DNA of 64,000 nucleotides from assembly GCA_022841915.1 (NCBI GenBank), contig JALHQN010000011.1:1-64000 (forward strand), given 5' to 3'. Source of the DNA: Burkholderiales bacterium. GTDB taxonomy: Bacteria; Pseudomonadota; Gammaproteobacteria; Burkholderiales; WYBJ01. Under the pieces are notes generated by a model. The model ran no database searches, was not told the DNA's origin, and saw only the letters and a program-made list of their open reading frames with translations. The position numbers were made by a program, and so were the translations under genes. This document shows positions 45,061 through 53,842 of the stretch, piece by piece; the stretch's first letter is position 1, and each line of letters begins with the position of its first letter.

Positions 45061-45870
45061 CTAGGCGTCGGCGTGACGCTCCAGAAATTCGAGCGTGGCC
45101 CGGGCGGCGGCATCGGGCGCGCTGCCCGCGACATGGTAGCCGTCGATCGGGATCTTCACGAACTCGCCCCGCGACAAGCCCTTGCGGTAAGCCTCGAGTT
45201 CGGCTTCGCTGCGGCGGCTCGACTGCGTGGTCAGCACGAGCGTCGGGCAGACGATCTTGGGCAGATCCGGCCTCACGTCGATCGTGCCGACCCAACCGAG
45301 GTACGCGTGCGCCGTCGAGACTGCAGTCGCACCCATCATGTCGACCCACCAGTCGATGCCGCTCGGCGGCATCGTGCTGCCCAGGCGTCCGCCCATGGTC
45401 GAACGCGCCCAACTGCGCATGCCTAGATTATCCATGTGCTCGAGCCACCCGTCGGCCTGGGGCGGCAGCAGCGGACAGGATGCGAGCGTGAGCGTTCGCA
45501 CCAGATCGGGCCGGGTCGCGGCGAGACGCGATGCGCAAATCCCTCCGCTCTTGCCCGCTACCACATGCACAGGCTCGCCCGCCAAGGCATTGATGACCCG
45601 CACCAGATCGTCGGCCAGCATGTCGGTGGAGAAGCGAAAGTCGCTCGGCACGGCACCCGTCCGGCCGAAGCCTCGCTGATCGAACCGGATCGCGCGATAC
45701 CGGCGCGCGACATGCGGCACCCACCCCCTCCAGGCCGAAGTGTTTTCGGTGAAGCCGTGGACGAACAACACGCTCTGGGGGCGCGTCCAAGGATCGGTCC
45801 AATCGTCGATCTCGTAGTGCATGTGCAGGTCGGGCGGCAGTTCGAGAAATGGCATGGTCATCGCGCTCAT
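45061..45870 (-). CDS. alpha/beta hydrolase
   Basis: A 269-residue alpha/beta-hydrolase-fold enzyme without signal peptide. It has SVLFVHGFTENTSAWRGW for the oxyanion loop, DQRGFGRTG, a nucleophile elbow GKSGG (Ser, with Lys before it), and the C-terminal His in PIDGYHVAGSAP. The motif order resembles 3-oxoadipate enol-lactonases and meta-cleavage hydrolases. It is divergent from the Bug receptor and amidohydrolase group, so a place in the same catabolic pathway is possible but inferred. The start at 45870 (MSAMTMPFLEL) or the second ATG at 45861 cannot be separated. Confidence 0.85.
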   Translation of the reverse strand: MSAMTMPFLELPPDLHMHYEIDDWTDPWTRPQSVLFVHGFTENTSAWRGWVPHVARRYRAIRFDQRGFGRTGAVPSDFRFSTDMLADDLVRVINALAGEPVHVVAGKSGGICASRLAATRPDLVRTLTLASCPLLPPQADGWLEHMDNLGMRSWARSTMGGRLGSTMPPSGIDWWVDMMGATAVSTAHAYLGWVGTIDVRPDLPKIVCPTLVLTTQSSRRSEAELEAYRKGLSRGEFVKIPIDGYHVAGSAPDAAARATLEFLERHADA

Positions 45871-45999
45871 GAAAACTCAGCACCAAGAGTAATCTCGCGC
45901 GGGGCAAAGGTGAAGCCTCGCTGCGGCATGCCGCGCTTGCAACGCACGGCAGAAGCGGGGAGCATGCCAGCCTTTGCAGCAACCAAGAGGAGGCGCACT

Positions 46000-46965
46000 T
46001 TGACTCGCACGAGCGCATTGCTGGCATTGCTCGGGATGATCGGCGCGCACACGGCAAGCGCCGCCGACACCTATCCCAACCGACCATTGCGGCTCATCGT
46101 CCCGTCGGGAGCGGGCGGCGTCACCGACATCCTCGCTCGCGTCCTCGCCGAGCGCATGCGCACCAGTCTCGGCCAGCAGGTGGTAGTGGACAATCGACCG
46201 GGCGCGGGCGGCATCGTCGGTACCGACATCGTCGCCAAAGCCAACCCCGACGGCTATACCTTGGCGATGGTCTTCCCCTCGCACGCGGTCAATCCCAGCC
46301 TCAACAAGAAAATGCCTTACGACACGATCGGCGACTTCGAACCGATCACGCTGGTGAGCCGGGTGAGCCAGGTCCTGCTCGTCCATCCGAACATGCCGGT
46401 GAAGAACGTCAGAGATCTCATCGCGTACGCCAAGGCGCGGCCGAAGCAGCTCAACTTCGGCTCCGTGGGCAAGGGCAGCCTCGGCCATTTGTCGGGAGAG
46501 CTGTTCGCATCGAGCGCCGGCCTCGAGATCGTTCACATTCCCTACAAGGGTGCCCCGCAGATCATGGGCGCGCTGCTGTCCAACGAAGTGCAGATCTATT
46601 TCAACGTGCCGATCTCGGCCTTGTCCCAGATTCGCGCCGGCAAGGTGCGTGCGCTAGGCGTCAGCACACCCGACCGGCTCGCCGTGCTCCCCGAAGTGCC
46701 CACCATCACCGAATCGGGCCTGCCCGGCTACGAGGCGATCGGTTGGAATGGCATCCTCGCGCCCGCGAAGACGCCGCGCGCGATCGTCGAGCGTATCCAT
46801 CGTGAAACCGTAGCCGCCTTGAGAGCTCCCGACATTCTCGCTCAGCTCACGGCCCAGGCGATCGACCCGGTCGGCAACTCGCCGCAGGAGTTCGCGCAGA
46901 TCATCCGGGCCGACATCGCGAAATGGGCCGAAGTGCTCAAGCGCGCCGGCATACAGCCCGACTGA
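46000..46965 (+). CDS. Bug-family receptor of an amide/amidohydrolase gene group
   Basis: A TctC/Bug periplasmic binding protein, 321 residues. The start is decided by the ribosome site: AGAGGAGG lies just upstream of the TTG at 46000, which gives a tidy signal peptide (TRTSALLALLGMIGAHTASA), whereas the in-frame ATG at 45964 lacks one. Mature signature YPNRPLRLIVPSGAGGVTD; VVVDNRPGAGGIVG; HIPYKGAPQIMGALLS; VPTITESGLPGYEAIGW. An amidohydrolase and a formamidase/acetamidase follow on the same strand, so the bound ligand may be a cyclic amide or amide-type acid; this is inference from context. No permease genes are adjacent. Confidence 0.9.
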   Translation: MTRTSALLALLGMIGAHTASAADTYPNRPLRLIVPSGAGGVTDILARVLAERMRTSLGQQVVVDNRPGAGGIVGTDIVAKANPDGYTLAMVFPSHAVNPSLNKKMPYDTIGDFEPITLVSRVSQVLLVHPNMPVKNVRDLIAYAKARPKQLNFGSVGKGSLGHLSGELFASSAGLEIVHIPYKGAPQIMGALLSNEVQIYFNVPISALSQIRAGKVRALGVSTPDRLAVLPEVPTITESGLPGYEAIGWNGILAPAKTPRAIVERIHRETVAALRAPDILAQLTAQAIDPVGNSPQEFAQIIRADIAKWAEVLKRAGIQPD

Positions 46966-46983
46966 GCGAACGATCGCCTAGAC

Positions 46984-48219
46984 ATGGGCTTCGACCGTCG
47001 ATGCTTCCTTGCGGGTGCCGCCGCGCTGGCGAGCAGCCTTGCACCGGCAGCCCGCACGGGCGCGCAGACGCCGGAGAAGCTCGACGTGCTGATCAAGGGC
47101 GGCACGCTCATCGATCCTTCCCGGGGAGTGCAAGCGCGCGCGGATCTGGGCCTGCGGGAAGGCCGCGTTGCGCAGATCGATGCCGTCATCGACACCTCGC
47201 GCGCCGCACGCGTCATCGACGCAACCGGTCTGCTCGTCACGCCGGGGCTGGTCGATCTGCACACGCATGTCTACACGCGTGACGCGGTCAAGAGCGCGCC
47301 TCTGGATTCGCTCAGCATCGCCAGTGGCGTGACCACATGGGTCAGCGCGGGCGATGCCGGCATCGACGATTTCGTCGGCATGCGCCGATTTGCCGGCCAA
47401 CACAGGCTGTGCCGGATTCACGCCTTCATCCACTTCACCCCGAGCGCCGTGGCGGCGCGCCCCATCGGCGCCGGCAAAGGATCCGACGCGCGCGACGAGC
47501 AGATTGCTCGCCTGCTGTCCGAGCATCGGGACATCGTCCTGGGGCTGCAGGTTCACCTCTCCGAGGCGGCAGACGAAAACGGCACGTCGTTGCTGGGTCA
47601 TGCCATTCGGGTACTCGAGCATGCTCAGACGCGAGGCCGCATCCTGTGCCATGTCGGCGGTCCGCACCGGGATATCGACGCCGTTCTCGACATGCTGCGT
47701 CCTGGCGACATCCTGACGCAGATCTACCGCGGTCGCGCGAACGGCTTGCTGCGCGAGGGCAGGGTGATCGACGCTGCACTGAGCGCACGCAAGCGCGGCG
47801 TCATTCTCGATGTCGGCCACGGCCGCTTCAACTTCGACCGCCGGGTCGCCGAGGCAGCAATCGAGCAAGGGTTCGCGCCGGACGTGATCTCCAGTGGCAT
47901 GAACGCCTCGTCGTCGCCCCTGCTGTCGGCGCCGCGTCTAACCGATGTCATGAGCACTTTCATGGGTCTCGGCTTTCCGCTCGATCAGGCGCTAGCGATG
48001 ACCACGATCAATCCCGCGCGCCTGATCGGACGCGAGCCGCATCTGGGCTCGATGGCACTCGGAGCACCGGCGGACATCACCCTCATGAGGCTGCAGGAAC
48101 GCCCTGCCCTGCCTGCCGACGATCATGGGATGAGCGGGCGTAGCGGACAATGGCTGCAGCCGGTGATGACGATACGGCGCGGCGTGCCGCTCGTCGGCTC
48201 GCCCTCGTCTGCCGGCTGA
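46984..48219 (+). CDS. Exported amidohydrolase, dihydroorotase-like
   Basis: A 411-residue amidohydrolase-superfamily enzyme. The N-terminus DRRCFLAGAAALASSLAP has a twin-Arg pair and hydrophobic stretch like a Tat signal, so it may act in the periplasm. Metal-binding HTH is in VTPGLVDLHTHVYTRDA; further metal ligands are likely in GLQVHLSEAA and CHVGGPHRD; ILDVGHGRFNFD and DVISSGMNAS are family-like, with an Asp late. It resembles dihydroorotases and cyclic amidohydrolases, without a clear substrate. It follows the Bug receptor by 18 bp and precedes the formamidase gene. Confidence 0.82.
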   Translation: MGFDRRCFLAGAAALASSLAPAARTGAQTPEKLDVLIKGGTLIDPSRGVQARADLGLREGRVAQIDAVIDTSRAARVIDATGLLVTPGLVDLHTHVYTRDAVKSAPLDSLSIASGVTTWVSAGDAGIDDFVGMRRFAGQHRLCRIHAFIHFTPSAVAARPIGAGKGSDARDEQIARLLSEHRDIVLGLQVHLSEAADENGTSLLGHAIRVLEHAQTRGRILCHVGGPHRDIDAVLDMLRPGDILTQIYRGRANGLLREGRVIDAALSARKRGVILDVGHGRFNFDRRVAEAAIEQGFAPDVISSGMNASSSPLLSAPRLTDVMSTFMGLGFPLDQALAMTTINPARLIGREPHLGSMALGAPADITLMRLQERPALPADDHGMSGRSGQWLQPVMTIRRGVPLVGSPSSAG

Positions 48220-48297
48220 TGCCGTCGACGCTTCGTGTGCACATTGATGGTGCGGAAGCCGTTGGCATCGTGGCTGCGGGTCGCGAATGGCCAATTT

Positions 48298-48317
48298 TTT
48301 CGCCGCAGACGGCGAAA
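48298..48317. promoter_or_regulatory. Palindrome upstream of the formamidase gene
   Basis: TTTCGCCG and CGGCGAAA form perfect 8-bp arms around CAGA, 51 bp before the start of the formamidase/acetamidase gene. T-runs precede rather than follow the stem, so it lacks terminator polarity and is more like an operator. Confidence 0.4.
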
Positions 48318-48367
48318 TCATGGTATCCCGTTCAGTCCGATACGACGAACTTTCCTGGTGACCTTTT

Positions 48368-49369
48368 ATGCCCTCGACACCGAGCAAGAAGATCGATGCC
48401 CACCTGCGTTCGATTCCCGGCAATGTAAGCTGGGGGCTGATCCCGGCGGGCGAGCCGCCCGCGTTGCGCGTGGAATCCGGCGCCACGGTGAGCATCGATA
48501 CCGTGTCCCAGCAAGGACTGACCGCCGGCATCGACCCGGTTCAGTTCTTCGGCGAGGCCGGCATCCGTGCCGCCGAAGTGCTGAGCGATGTGAAGTCGAT
48601 CTATCGCGAAGTCAAACGCACGCCCGGGGCCGGCTCCCACGTGCTCACGGGCCCGATCTACATCTCGCCCGCGCAACCTGGCGACATGCTCGAGATTCGC
48701 GTCCTCGACGTGGCGCTGCGCGTCGACTACGGCACCAACAATAGCGGCCCCGGTGCCGGTGCGGCCCCCGAACTGCTCTCGGAAATCGCGCGCCAGATCA
48801 TCCACATCGACCGCGGCCGGAACGTCGCCCTGTTCGCCGAAGGCATCGAGTTGCCGCTTGCCCCGTTCATGGGCATCATGGCCGTCGCACCGCCCAGCGA
48901 ACTGGCGCCGATGAATACCCGCCCGCCGGGAGCTTTCGGCGGCAACATCGATCTGAAGGTGCTCACGGCGGGATCCACCCTGTACCTGCCCGTGTTCCAG
49001 GAGGGCGCGCAGTTCTACACCGGCGACGGTCATGCCCTGCAAGGCGACGGGGAAGTGAACGGCACGGCCATCGAGATCTCGCTGACACCGACGCTGCAGT
49101 TCATAGTCCATCCCGGCGCGGGCCGCACCATGCGCTGGCCGCGAGCCGAAGACAAGGATTTCCATTACGTCACGGCGATGTCGCCCGATCTCAACGAGGC
49201 CACGCACCTCGCCATCAGGGAAAGCGTGGCGTTCCTGGAAGAGCGCGCAGGTCTCACCACGGCGCAAGCCTATGCGCTGAGCAGCCTCAGCGTGGACTTC
49301 CGGATCGCCGAGGCGGTCAACCACGTCAAGGTCGTCTACGGCGCGATACCGAAGCGGTTGCTGCGTTGA
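48368..49369 (+). CDS. Acetamidase/formamidase (FmdA/AmdA family)
   Basis: A 333-residue FmdA/AmdA-family amidase that releases ammonia from formamide or acetamide-type substrates. Family landmarks: SIPGNVSWGLIPAGEPPALRV near the N-terminus, TGPIYISPAQPGDMLEIRVLD, NTRPPGAFGGNIDLKVLTAGS with metal-site residues, and FYTGDGHALQGDGEVNGTAIE with conserved His and Asp/Glu. There is no signal peptide. It follows the Bug receptor and amidohydrolase, suggesting stepwise breakdown of a cyclic or substituted amide to ammonium; the context is suggestive only. A 148-bp gap with a palindrome precedes it, so it may have its own promoter. Confidence 0.9.
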   Translation: MPSTPSKKIDAHLRSIPGNVSWGLIPAGEPPALRVESGATVSIDTVSQQGLTAGIDPVQFFGEAGIRAAEVLSDVKSIYREVKRTPGAGSHVLTGPIYISPAQPGDMLEIRVLDVALRVDYGTNNSGPGAGAAPELLSEIARQIIHIDRGRNVALFAEGIELPLAPFMGIMAVAPPSELAPMNTRPPGAFGGNIDLKVLTAGSTLYLPVFQEGAQFYTGDGHALQGDGEVNGTAIEISLTPTLQFIVHPGAGRTMRWPRAEDKDFHYVTAMSPDLNEATHLAIRESVAFLEERAGLTTAQAYALSSLSVDFRIAEAVNHVKVVYGAIPKRLLR

Positions 49370-49517
49370 GCGGAGGCGGCGAGGCACAGGGCTCCGCCCT
49401 TGCGGACGCCCTTGCCTCAGCCGTCTGGCGACCTGTATCGGGCATCCTGCCCCATATCCCCGTATCGTCGACGATCGCGCACGCTCGTGCAGCGAGCTGC
49501 CGCTTCCCGGCCTCGCT

Positions 49518-50756
49518 TCAGCTCGTCCGACTGCGCCCCAGTTCGGGCCGCTTGGCCATCACGAAGAACAGGGAGCCGATGCCCGAAAGCACGGCCAGCA
49601 CCGTGAAGCCGGCACGGTAATCGCCCGTCCAGTCGGCGAACCCGCCGGCAACCAGCGGGCCGCCGATTTGTCCGATCACGGTGATCATCGACGACAAACC
49701 GATGATGAGACCGATCGAACCGCGCCCGAAATAGTCCGCCCGTATGGCCTGCATGAACGGCCCTCGCAAGCCCCAGGCGGTGCCGTGGATCAGCGCTGCC
49801 AGCGTAAGCACGATCCAGCCGTTGGCGTAGGTGATCATGAGCAGCCCGACCATGTGCATGAGCATGCATACCGCAGCCACCATGCGCTTTTCGAACTTCT
49901 CGCCCACCACCCAGCCCAGCATGACGCCGAGGAACTGGCCGAGGGTGACCAAGGTGATGACCCACGAGGCCTGAGCAATGGAGTAGCCCAGTTCCATGAC
50001 GTGGGTGATGGCATGCACGTTGACGGCCGTCACCACGAAGAGCGCGAAACCGTGCCCCAGGGAGATGAGCCAGAAGGCGCGGGTGCGCACGGCCTCGCCC
50101 GCACTGAAGGAGTTGCGCTGGACGGAGGCCTTGCTGACGATCTGCTCCTCTTCAGTGCCCGGCGGCAAACCATCGACGGTCTCGCCCAGATCCTCGGGCC
50201 GACTGCGGATCACCCGCGACATCGGCCACCCGATCAGGATGATGGCCACTCCGGACGCGAAGGCGGTGATCCGCCAGCCGAACGCCTCGATCGACCAGGC
50301 CACCAGCACCACGAACATGCCGCCCACGGCACCGCCGAACTGCAACGCCGACAAGGCGCGGGCCCGCCGCTTCTCGAACCAGTGAATGATGGCCACACTG
50401 ACGGTGACGTTGCTGCACATGCTCGCGCCCAACGCGAGCACGATGAAGGCGGCATAAAAGCCGGTCAGCGTCTCGATCTGGCTCAGCAGCATGAAGCCAA
50501 TGCCGAAGGTCAGCACGCCGGCACGGATGATGCCCTGGGAGCCGAAGCGGTCGATCATCCAGCCCATGACGGGACCGAGCAGCGCCGCCTCGGTCGATTT
50601 GAGCGCGGCCGCCCCAGCAAGCGCTGTCTTGCTCCAGCCCTTCTCCGCCACCAACGCCGCCAGATAAGCGCCAAAGGCCTGGTTCAGCAGCATGCTTTGC
50701 AGAAACTGCAAAGCGCCGCCGGCGACAACGATGCGCCAACCGTAGAAGATTTTCAT
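49518..50756 (-). CDS. MFS transporter (oxalate/formate antiporter-like)
   Basis: A 12-helix major facilitator carrier, about 412 residues. It starts MKIFYGWRIVVAGGALQFLQ, the pattern of monocarboxylate/oxalate-formate-type MFS proteins. The loop 2-3 motif reads GPVMGWMIDRFGSQG, and a large central cytoplasmic loop (SRPEDLGETVDGLPPGTEEE) separates the two six-helix halves. An organic-acid substrate is plausible. It converges on the formamidase gene and may handle a product of that pathway. Start: the ATG at 50756, with another three codons upstream at 50765. Confidence 0.88.
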   Translation of the reverse strand: MKIFYGWRIVVAGGALQFLQSMLLNQAFGAYLAALVAEKGWSKTALAGAAALKSTEAALLGPVMGWMIDRFGSQGIIRAGVLTFGIGFMLLSQIETLTGFYAAFIVLALGASMCSNVTVSVAIIHWFEKRRARALSALQFGGAVGGMFVVLVAWSIEAFGWRITAFASGVAIILIGWPMSRVIRSRPEDLGETVDGLPPGTEEEQIVSKASVQRNSFSAGEAVRTRAFWLISLGHGFALFVVTAVNVHAITHVMELGYSIAQASWVITLVTLGQFLGVMLGWVVGEKFEKRMVAAVCMLMHMVGLLMITYANGWIVLTLAALIHGTAWGLRGPFMQAIRADYFGRGSIGLIIGLSSMITVIGQIGGPLVAGGFADWTGDYRAGFTVLAVLSGIGSLFFVMAKRPELGRSRTS

Positions 50757-50945
50757 GGGAGACACGAAGGATAGCCGGTAATGCCGGCAGGAACCAAATG
50801 CCCGGGACAGCGGATTGGGGCACCGGCAAGAGCGCTACGGTGCAGCGCGCAACGCTGGGCGGGCGAAGCCGACACTTCGTCACGTCGAAAATGCAGCGCA
50901 CCGACGCACTGGGCGAATCCGCAATCGAAGCCGCGACGCGATACC

Positions 50946-52091
50946 CTAGCGATGCCCGTAGCGCCGATTGATGTACGCGCCACCGACGAGCAAGCCGGCA
51001 CAAGTCCAGAAGATGGGCCCCAGGCCGAGAGCCGCGCCCACCACGCCGAACGCCGGCGGAATGACGACGTGCGCCCCGTAGCTGACCGTCAGACGCATGG
51101 CGATGCCTTCGGCCGTGCGCCCCGGGGGCGATGCGTTGAACGCGAGCGCCATCGACAGCGGCTGTCCGCAGCCCAGGCCCAAGCCCAGCACGAACGAGAT
51201 CACGCCGAGCAGGAAGGCGCTCTCGATGAAGGGCACCCCGATGAAGCCGATCGCCGACAGCGCCAAGGCCGCAGCCACCATGCGATGCTCGCCGTAGCGC
51301 TCCGTGACATAGGGGAGCGCAATCCGCACCACCACAGCGGCGGCCGCGTAAGCACCCAGAATGAAGCCGATAGTCGTCGCGCTATAACCGAGATTGCGCG
51401 CGTACACCGGCATGTACAAGCCGAAGAGGTCGATGCCCGCCATGATGATGCCGTTGGTCATGAGCGCGTTGCGCATCGCCGGCAGCCGCAGCAGATCCAT
51501 GGCGGCGGGCCGCACCTGGTTCGTCGGCGCAGGCTTGGGGGCCTGGCGGGGGATGCGCTTGACGGCGAAGAAGGCGATCGAAGCGCAGACCAAGGTATAG
51601 ACGCACAGCCACAGATAAGTCGGCGGGTGGCGCAACGCATCGATCGACACGCCCACCAGCACCGGCCCGATGATGGCCGAGATCGAGTCGGTCAGGGCGT
51701 AGTAGCTGTAGTAGCGGGTGCGGGTCTGCGGTGTCGCCATCAACCCGATCAGGTTCTGCGCCGCCAGCACGTAGAGCATGCTCGTGATGCCGCCCAGCGC
51801 CGTCTGCAGATAGAGCATGGGCAGCGTCGGCATCAGGAAGGGCAGGATCACCGTCAGGCCGTAACCGAACAAGCCGCAGTAGAACATGACGCGATTGTCG
51901 ATCCGATCGGCAATGCGACCTGCATAGACCGACAGCAGCGCGGGGAACAGCCCGTGCAGCGCGAACAGCACGCCGATCTCGAGCGGGCCGGCGCCCAGAT
52001 CCACGGCGAACAAGGTCGTGAGCACTCGGCTGCCCTTGAGCGTGACCTGCGCCGCGAGCATGAGCAGCAGCACGAGTGCGATGGATTTCAC
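50946..52091 (-). CDS. MFS transporter
   Basis: A major facilitator carrier of 381 residues from a GTG start at 52091 (KSIALVLLLMLAAQVTLKG follows). The conserved loop has YAGRIADRIDNRVMFYCG. Helices are evenly spaced to the C-terminus (GPIFWTCAGLLVGGAYINRR). The frame is open further upstream but that region is charged and unlike an MFS start. It is unrelated in detail to the MFS gene downstream, though both run on the minus strand with a 189-bp gap. The substrate is unknown; drug or sugar exporters share this pattern. Confidence 0.85.
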   Translation of the reverse strand: MKSIALVLLLMLAAQVTLKGSRVLTTLFAVDLGAGPLEIGVLFALHGLFPALLSVYAGRIADRIDNRVMFYCGLFGYGLTVILPFLMPTLPMLYLQTALGGITSMLYVLAAQNLIGLMATPQTRTRYYSYYALTDSISAIIGPVLVGVSIDALRHPPTYLWLCVYTLVCASIAFFAVKRIPRQAPKPAPTNQVRPAAMDLLRLPAMRNALMTNGIIMAGIDLFGLYMPVYARNLGYSATTIGFILGAYAAAAVVVRIALPYVTERYGEHRMVAAALALSAIGFIGVPFIESAFLLGVISFVLGLGLGCGQPLSMALAFNASPPGRTAEGIAMRLTVSYGAHVVIPPAFGVVGAALGLGPIFWTCAGLLVGGAYINRRYGHR

Positions 52092-52122
52092 CGATCGATT
52101 ATAGCGACATGCGATCGATGCG

Positions 52123-53094
52123 CTACGCGCTCGGACGCGACCGAGGCTTGCGCGCGGCACGTGGCCGATCCGCCTCGTCGGCTTGCAGCTCAACTGCTTC
52201 GCATGAAGCCGCGACCGCCTCGCGGATCAAACCTGCCAGCCGCAGCACACCGGGCCCGGACAACTCGCGATCCGCCACCACCAGATAGAGTTGGGCAAAG
52301 CGTACGCCGCCCTCGCCGAGGTCGAGGGGCTTGAGCAGCCCTTGGGCGAGTTCGGGCCGGATATGCTCCTCCGGAAACCAGGCGAAGCCCATGCCCATGC
52401 GCGCCGCCTCGATGGACGTCGACAACTGGCTTACCGTCCAGCGCTGGGCGGCATCGATCGACACCTTGGCCTTGCTGCGGGTCGATCCGGTATCGCGCAC
52501 CACCAGATGACGATGCGCACGCAGATCGCGGAAAGTGAGCTTGCGGCGCAGCTTGTGCAGCGGATGCTCGGGATGGGCGACAGCGATGAACCGCGCCCGC
52601 ATCAGCGGCTCGGCGGCATGGCCTTCGGGGACGCGCGCCGTGACGGCCAGATCGACCGTGCCTTGCTCGATCGCCTCGAGGGTGCCACCGATGACCGATT
52701 CGATCAATTCGATCCGCGTATGCGGACTCTCGGCCCCAAAGCGGTCCAGGCAGCTCAACAGCAACCAGCTGGGGAAGATCACTTCGACTGCTATCCTGAT
52801 CTCGGCCTCCCAGCCCGCCGACAGGGCGCGCGCGGAGCGTTCGAGCAGACCGGCCTCGTCGACCAGCGCGCGGCCCCGCTGGTAGAGCAACTGCCCGGTG
52901 GCGGTCAGCTCCGCCTTGCGCCCTCGCAGTTCGAACAGCTTCACGTCGAGCAGGCGCTCGATCCTCTGCACGGCGTAGGTGACCGTCGACTGGGTCTTGT
53001 GCAGAGTCTCGGCCGCCCGAGCGTAGCTGCCGGCCTCGACGACTGCGACCAGGGCCTGCCATTGATCGAGGCTGATGCGTGGCGCTGCCGCCAT
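52123..53094 (-). CDS. LysR-family transcriptional regulator
   Basis: A 323-residue LysR-type regulator. The N-terminal winged helix-turn-helix is clear: LDQWQALVAVVEAGSYARAAETL then TQSTVTYAVQRIERLLDVKLFEL. The effector-binding domain from about residue 95 has the usual two-lobed pattern. It is divergent from azoR, with only 103 bp between the two starts and a T-N11-A-containing repeat there, so it probably controls azoR and pirin as well as itself. The C-terminus is a basic Arg/Ala-rich tail. The MFS gene lies 31 bp downstream in the same direction. Confidence 0.92.
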   Translation of the reverse strand: MAAAPRISLDQWQALVAVVEAGSYARAAETLHKTQSTVTYAVQRIERLLDVKLFELRGRKAELTATGQLLYQRGRALVDEAGLLERSARALSAGWEAEIRIAVEVIFPSWLLLSCLDRFGAESPHTRIELIESVIGGTLEAIEQGTVDLAVTARVPEGHAAEPLMRARFIAVAHPEHPLHKLRRKLTFRDLRAHRHLVVRDTGSTRSKAKVSIDAAQRWTVSQLSTSIEAARMGMGFAWFPEEHIRPELAQGLLKPLDLGEGGVRFAQLYLVVADRELSGPGVLRLAGLIREAVAASCEAVELQADEADRPRAARKPRSRPSA

Positions 53095-53100
53095 TGAGTT

Positions 53101-53139
53101 ATCGATTCGTTCGATGGTTAAGCGCTAAATTTTGCGCTT
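53101..53139. promoter_or_regulatory. LysR-type operator candidates between the regulator and azoR
   Basis: Two inverted repeats lie between the LysR start (53094) and the azoR start (53198). ATCGATTCGTTCGAT at 53101-53115 has ATCGA/TCGAT arms and contains the T-N11-A core of LysR boxes. AAGCGC at 53120-53125 mirrors GCGCTT at 53134-53139 across an AT-rich centre. Both are well placed for a LysR tetramer that controls both directions. Confidence 0.55.
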
Positions 53140-53197
53140 TTTTATCGAAGCAATAAATCATTCAATGACGTCACCACTCAATTCACAGGAGCCGTCC

Positions 53198-53812
53198 ATG
53201 AACACCTTGCTCTACATCCAAAGCAGCATCTTCTCCGACGCAGGTACATCGAGCGGCCTGGCACGGCAGTTCGCCGACAAGTGGCGGCAGGTACATCCGC
53301 ACGGAAGCGTCATCGAACGGGATCTTGCGCGCGAACCTGTGCCCCACTTGGATGCCGATCGGTTCCATGCCTTCTCCTTGCCGGCGGAGCAGCGCAGCCC
53401 GGCGCAGCAGGCAGCGGTCGAGTATTCCGATCGCCTGATCGAGGAGCTCCAGCGCGCGGACACCCTGGTGCTCGGCTTGCCGCTGTACAACTTCGGCGTG
53501 CCCTCTACGCTCAAGGCCTACTTCGATCACGTGGCGCGCGCGGGCATCACGTTTCGCTATACGGCCCAGGGCTCGGTCGGACTGCTCACGGGCAAGCGCG
53601 CGGTGGTATTCGCCACGCGCGGCGGCATCTACGAAGGCGCCGACACCCAGCCGCAGTACATTCGAAACTTCCTCGGTTTCCTCGGCATCGAAGCGATAGA
53701 GTTCGTGTTTGCCGAAGGGCTCGCCTTGGGCGAGGCTTCGAAGCAGCGGGCGATCGCGCAGGCGCAGACCGAACTCGCCGGTTTGCAAATCCTCCAGCGT
53801 CAGGCGGCCTGA
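53198..53812 (+). CDS. azoR: FMN-dependent NADH-azoreductase
   Basis: A flavodoxin-fold NAD(P)H:quinone/azo oxidoreductase, 204 residues. LLYIQSSIFSDAGTSSGLAR gives the FMN phosphate site, then TLVLGLPLYNFGVPSTLKAYFDHVARAGITFRY, the AzoR hallmark, and FATRGGIYEGADTQPQYIRNFLGFLGI. The ATG at 53198 follows CAGGAG. These enzymes reduce quinones and azo or nitro compounds and protect against electrophile stress. Transcribed away from its likely LysR regulator and followed 30 bp later by a pirin gene, a common pairing. Confidence 0.93.
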   Translation: MNTLLYIQSSIFSDAGTSSGLARQFADKWRQVHPHGSVIERDLAREPVPHLDADRFHAFSLPAEQRSPAQQAAVEYSDRLIEELQRADTLVLGLPLYNFGVPSTLKAYFDHVARAGITFRYTAQGSVGLLTGKRAVVFATRGGIYEGADTQPQYIRNFLGFLGIEAIEFVFAEGLALGEASKQRAIAQAQTELAGLQILQRQAA

Positions 53813-53842
53813 ACGCCACCCTCAACTTCAACGGAGCATCGC

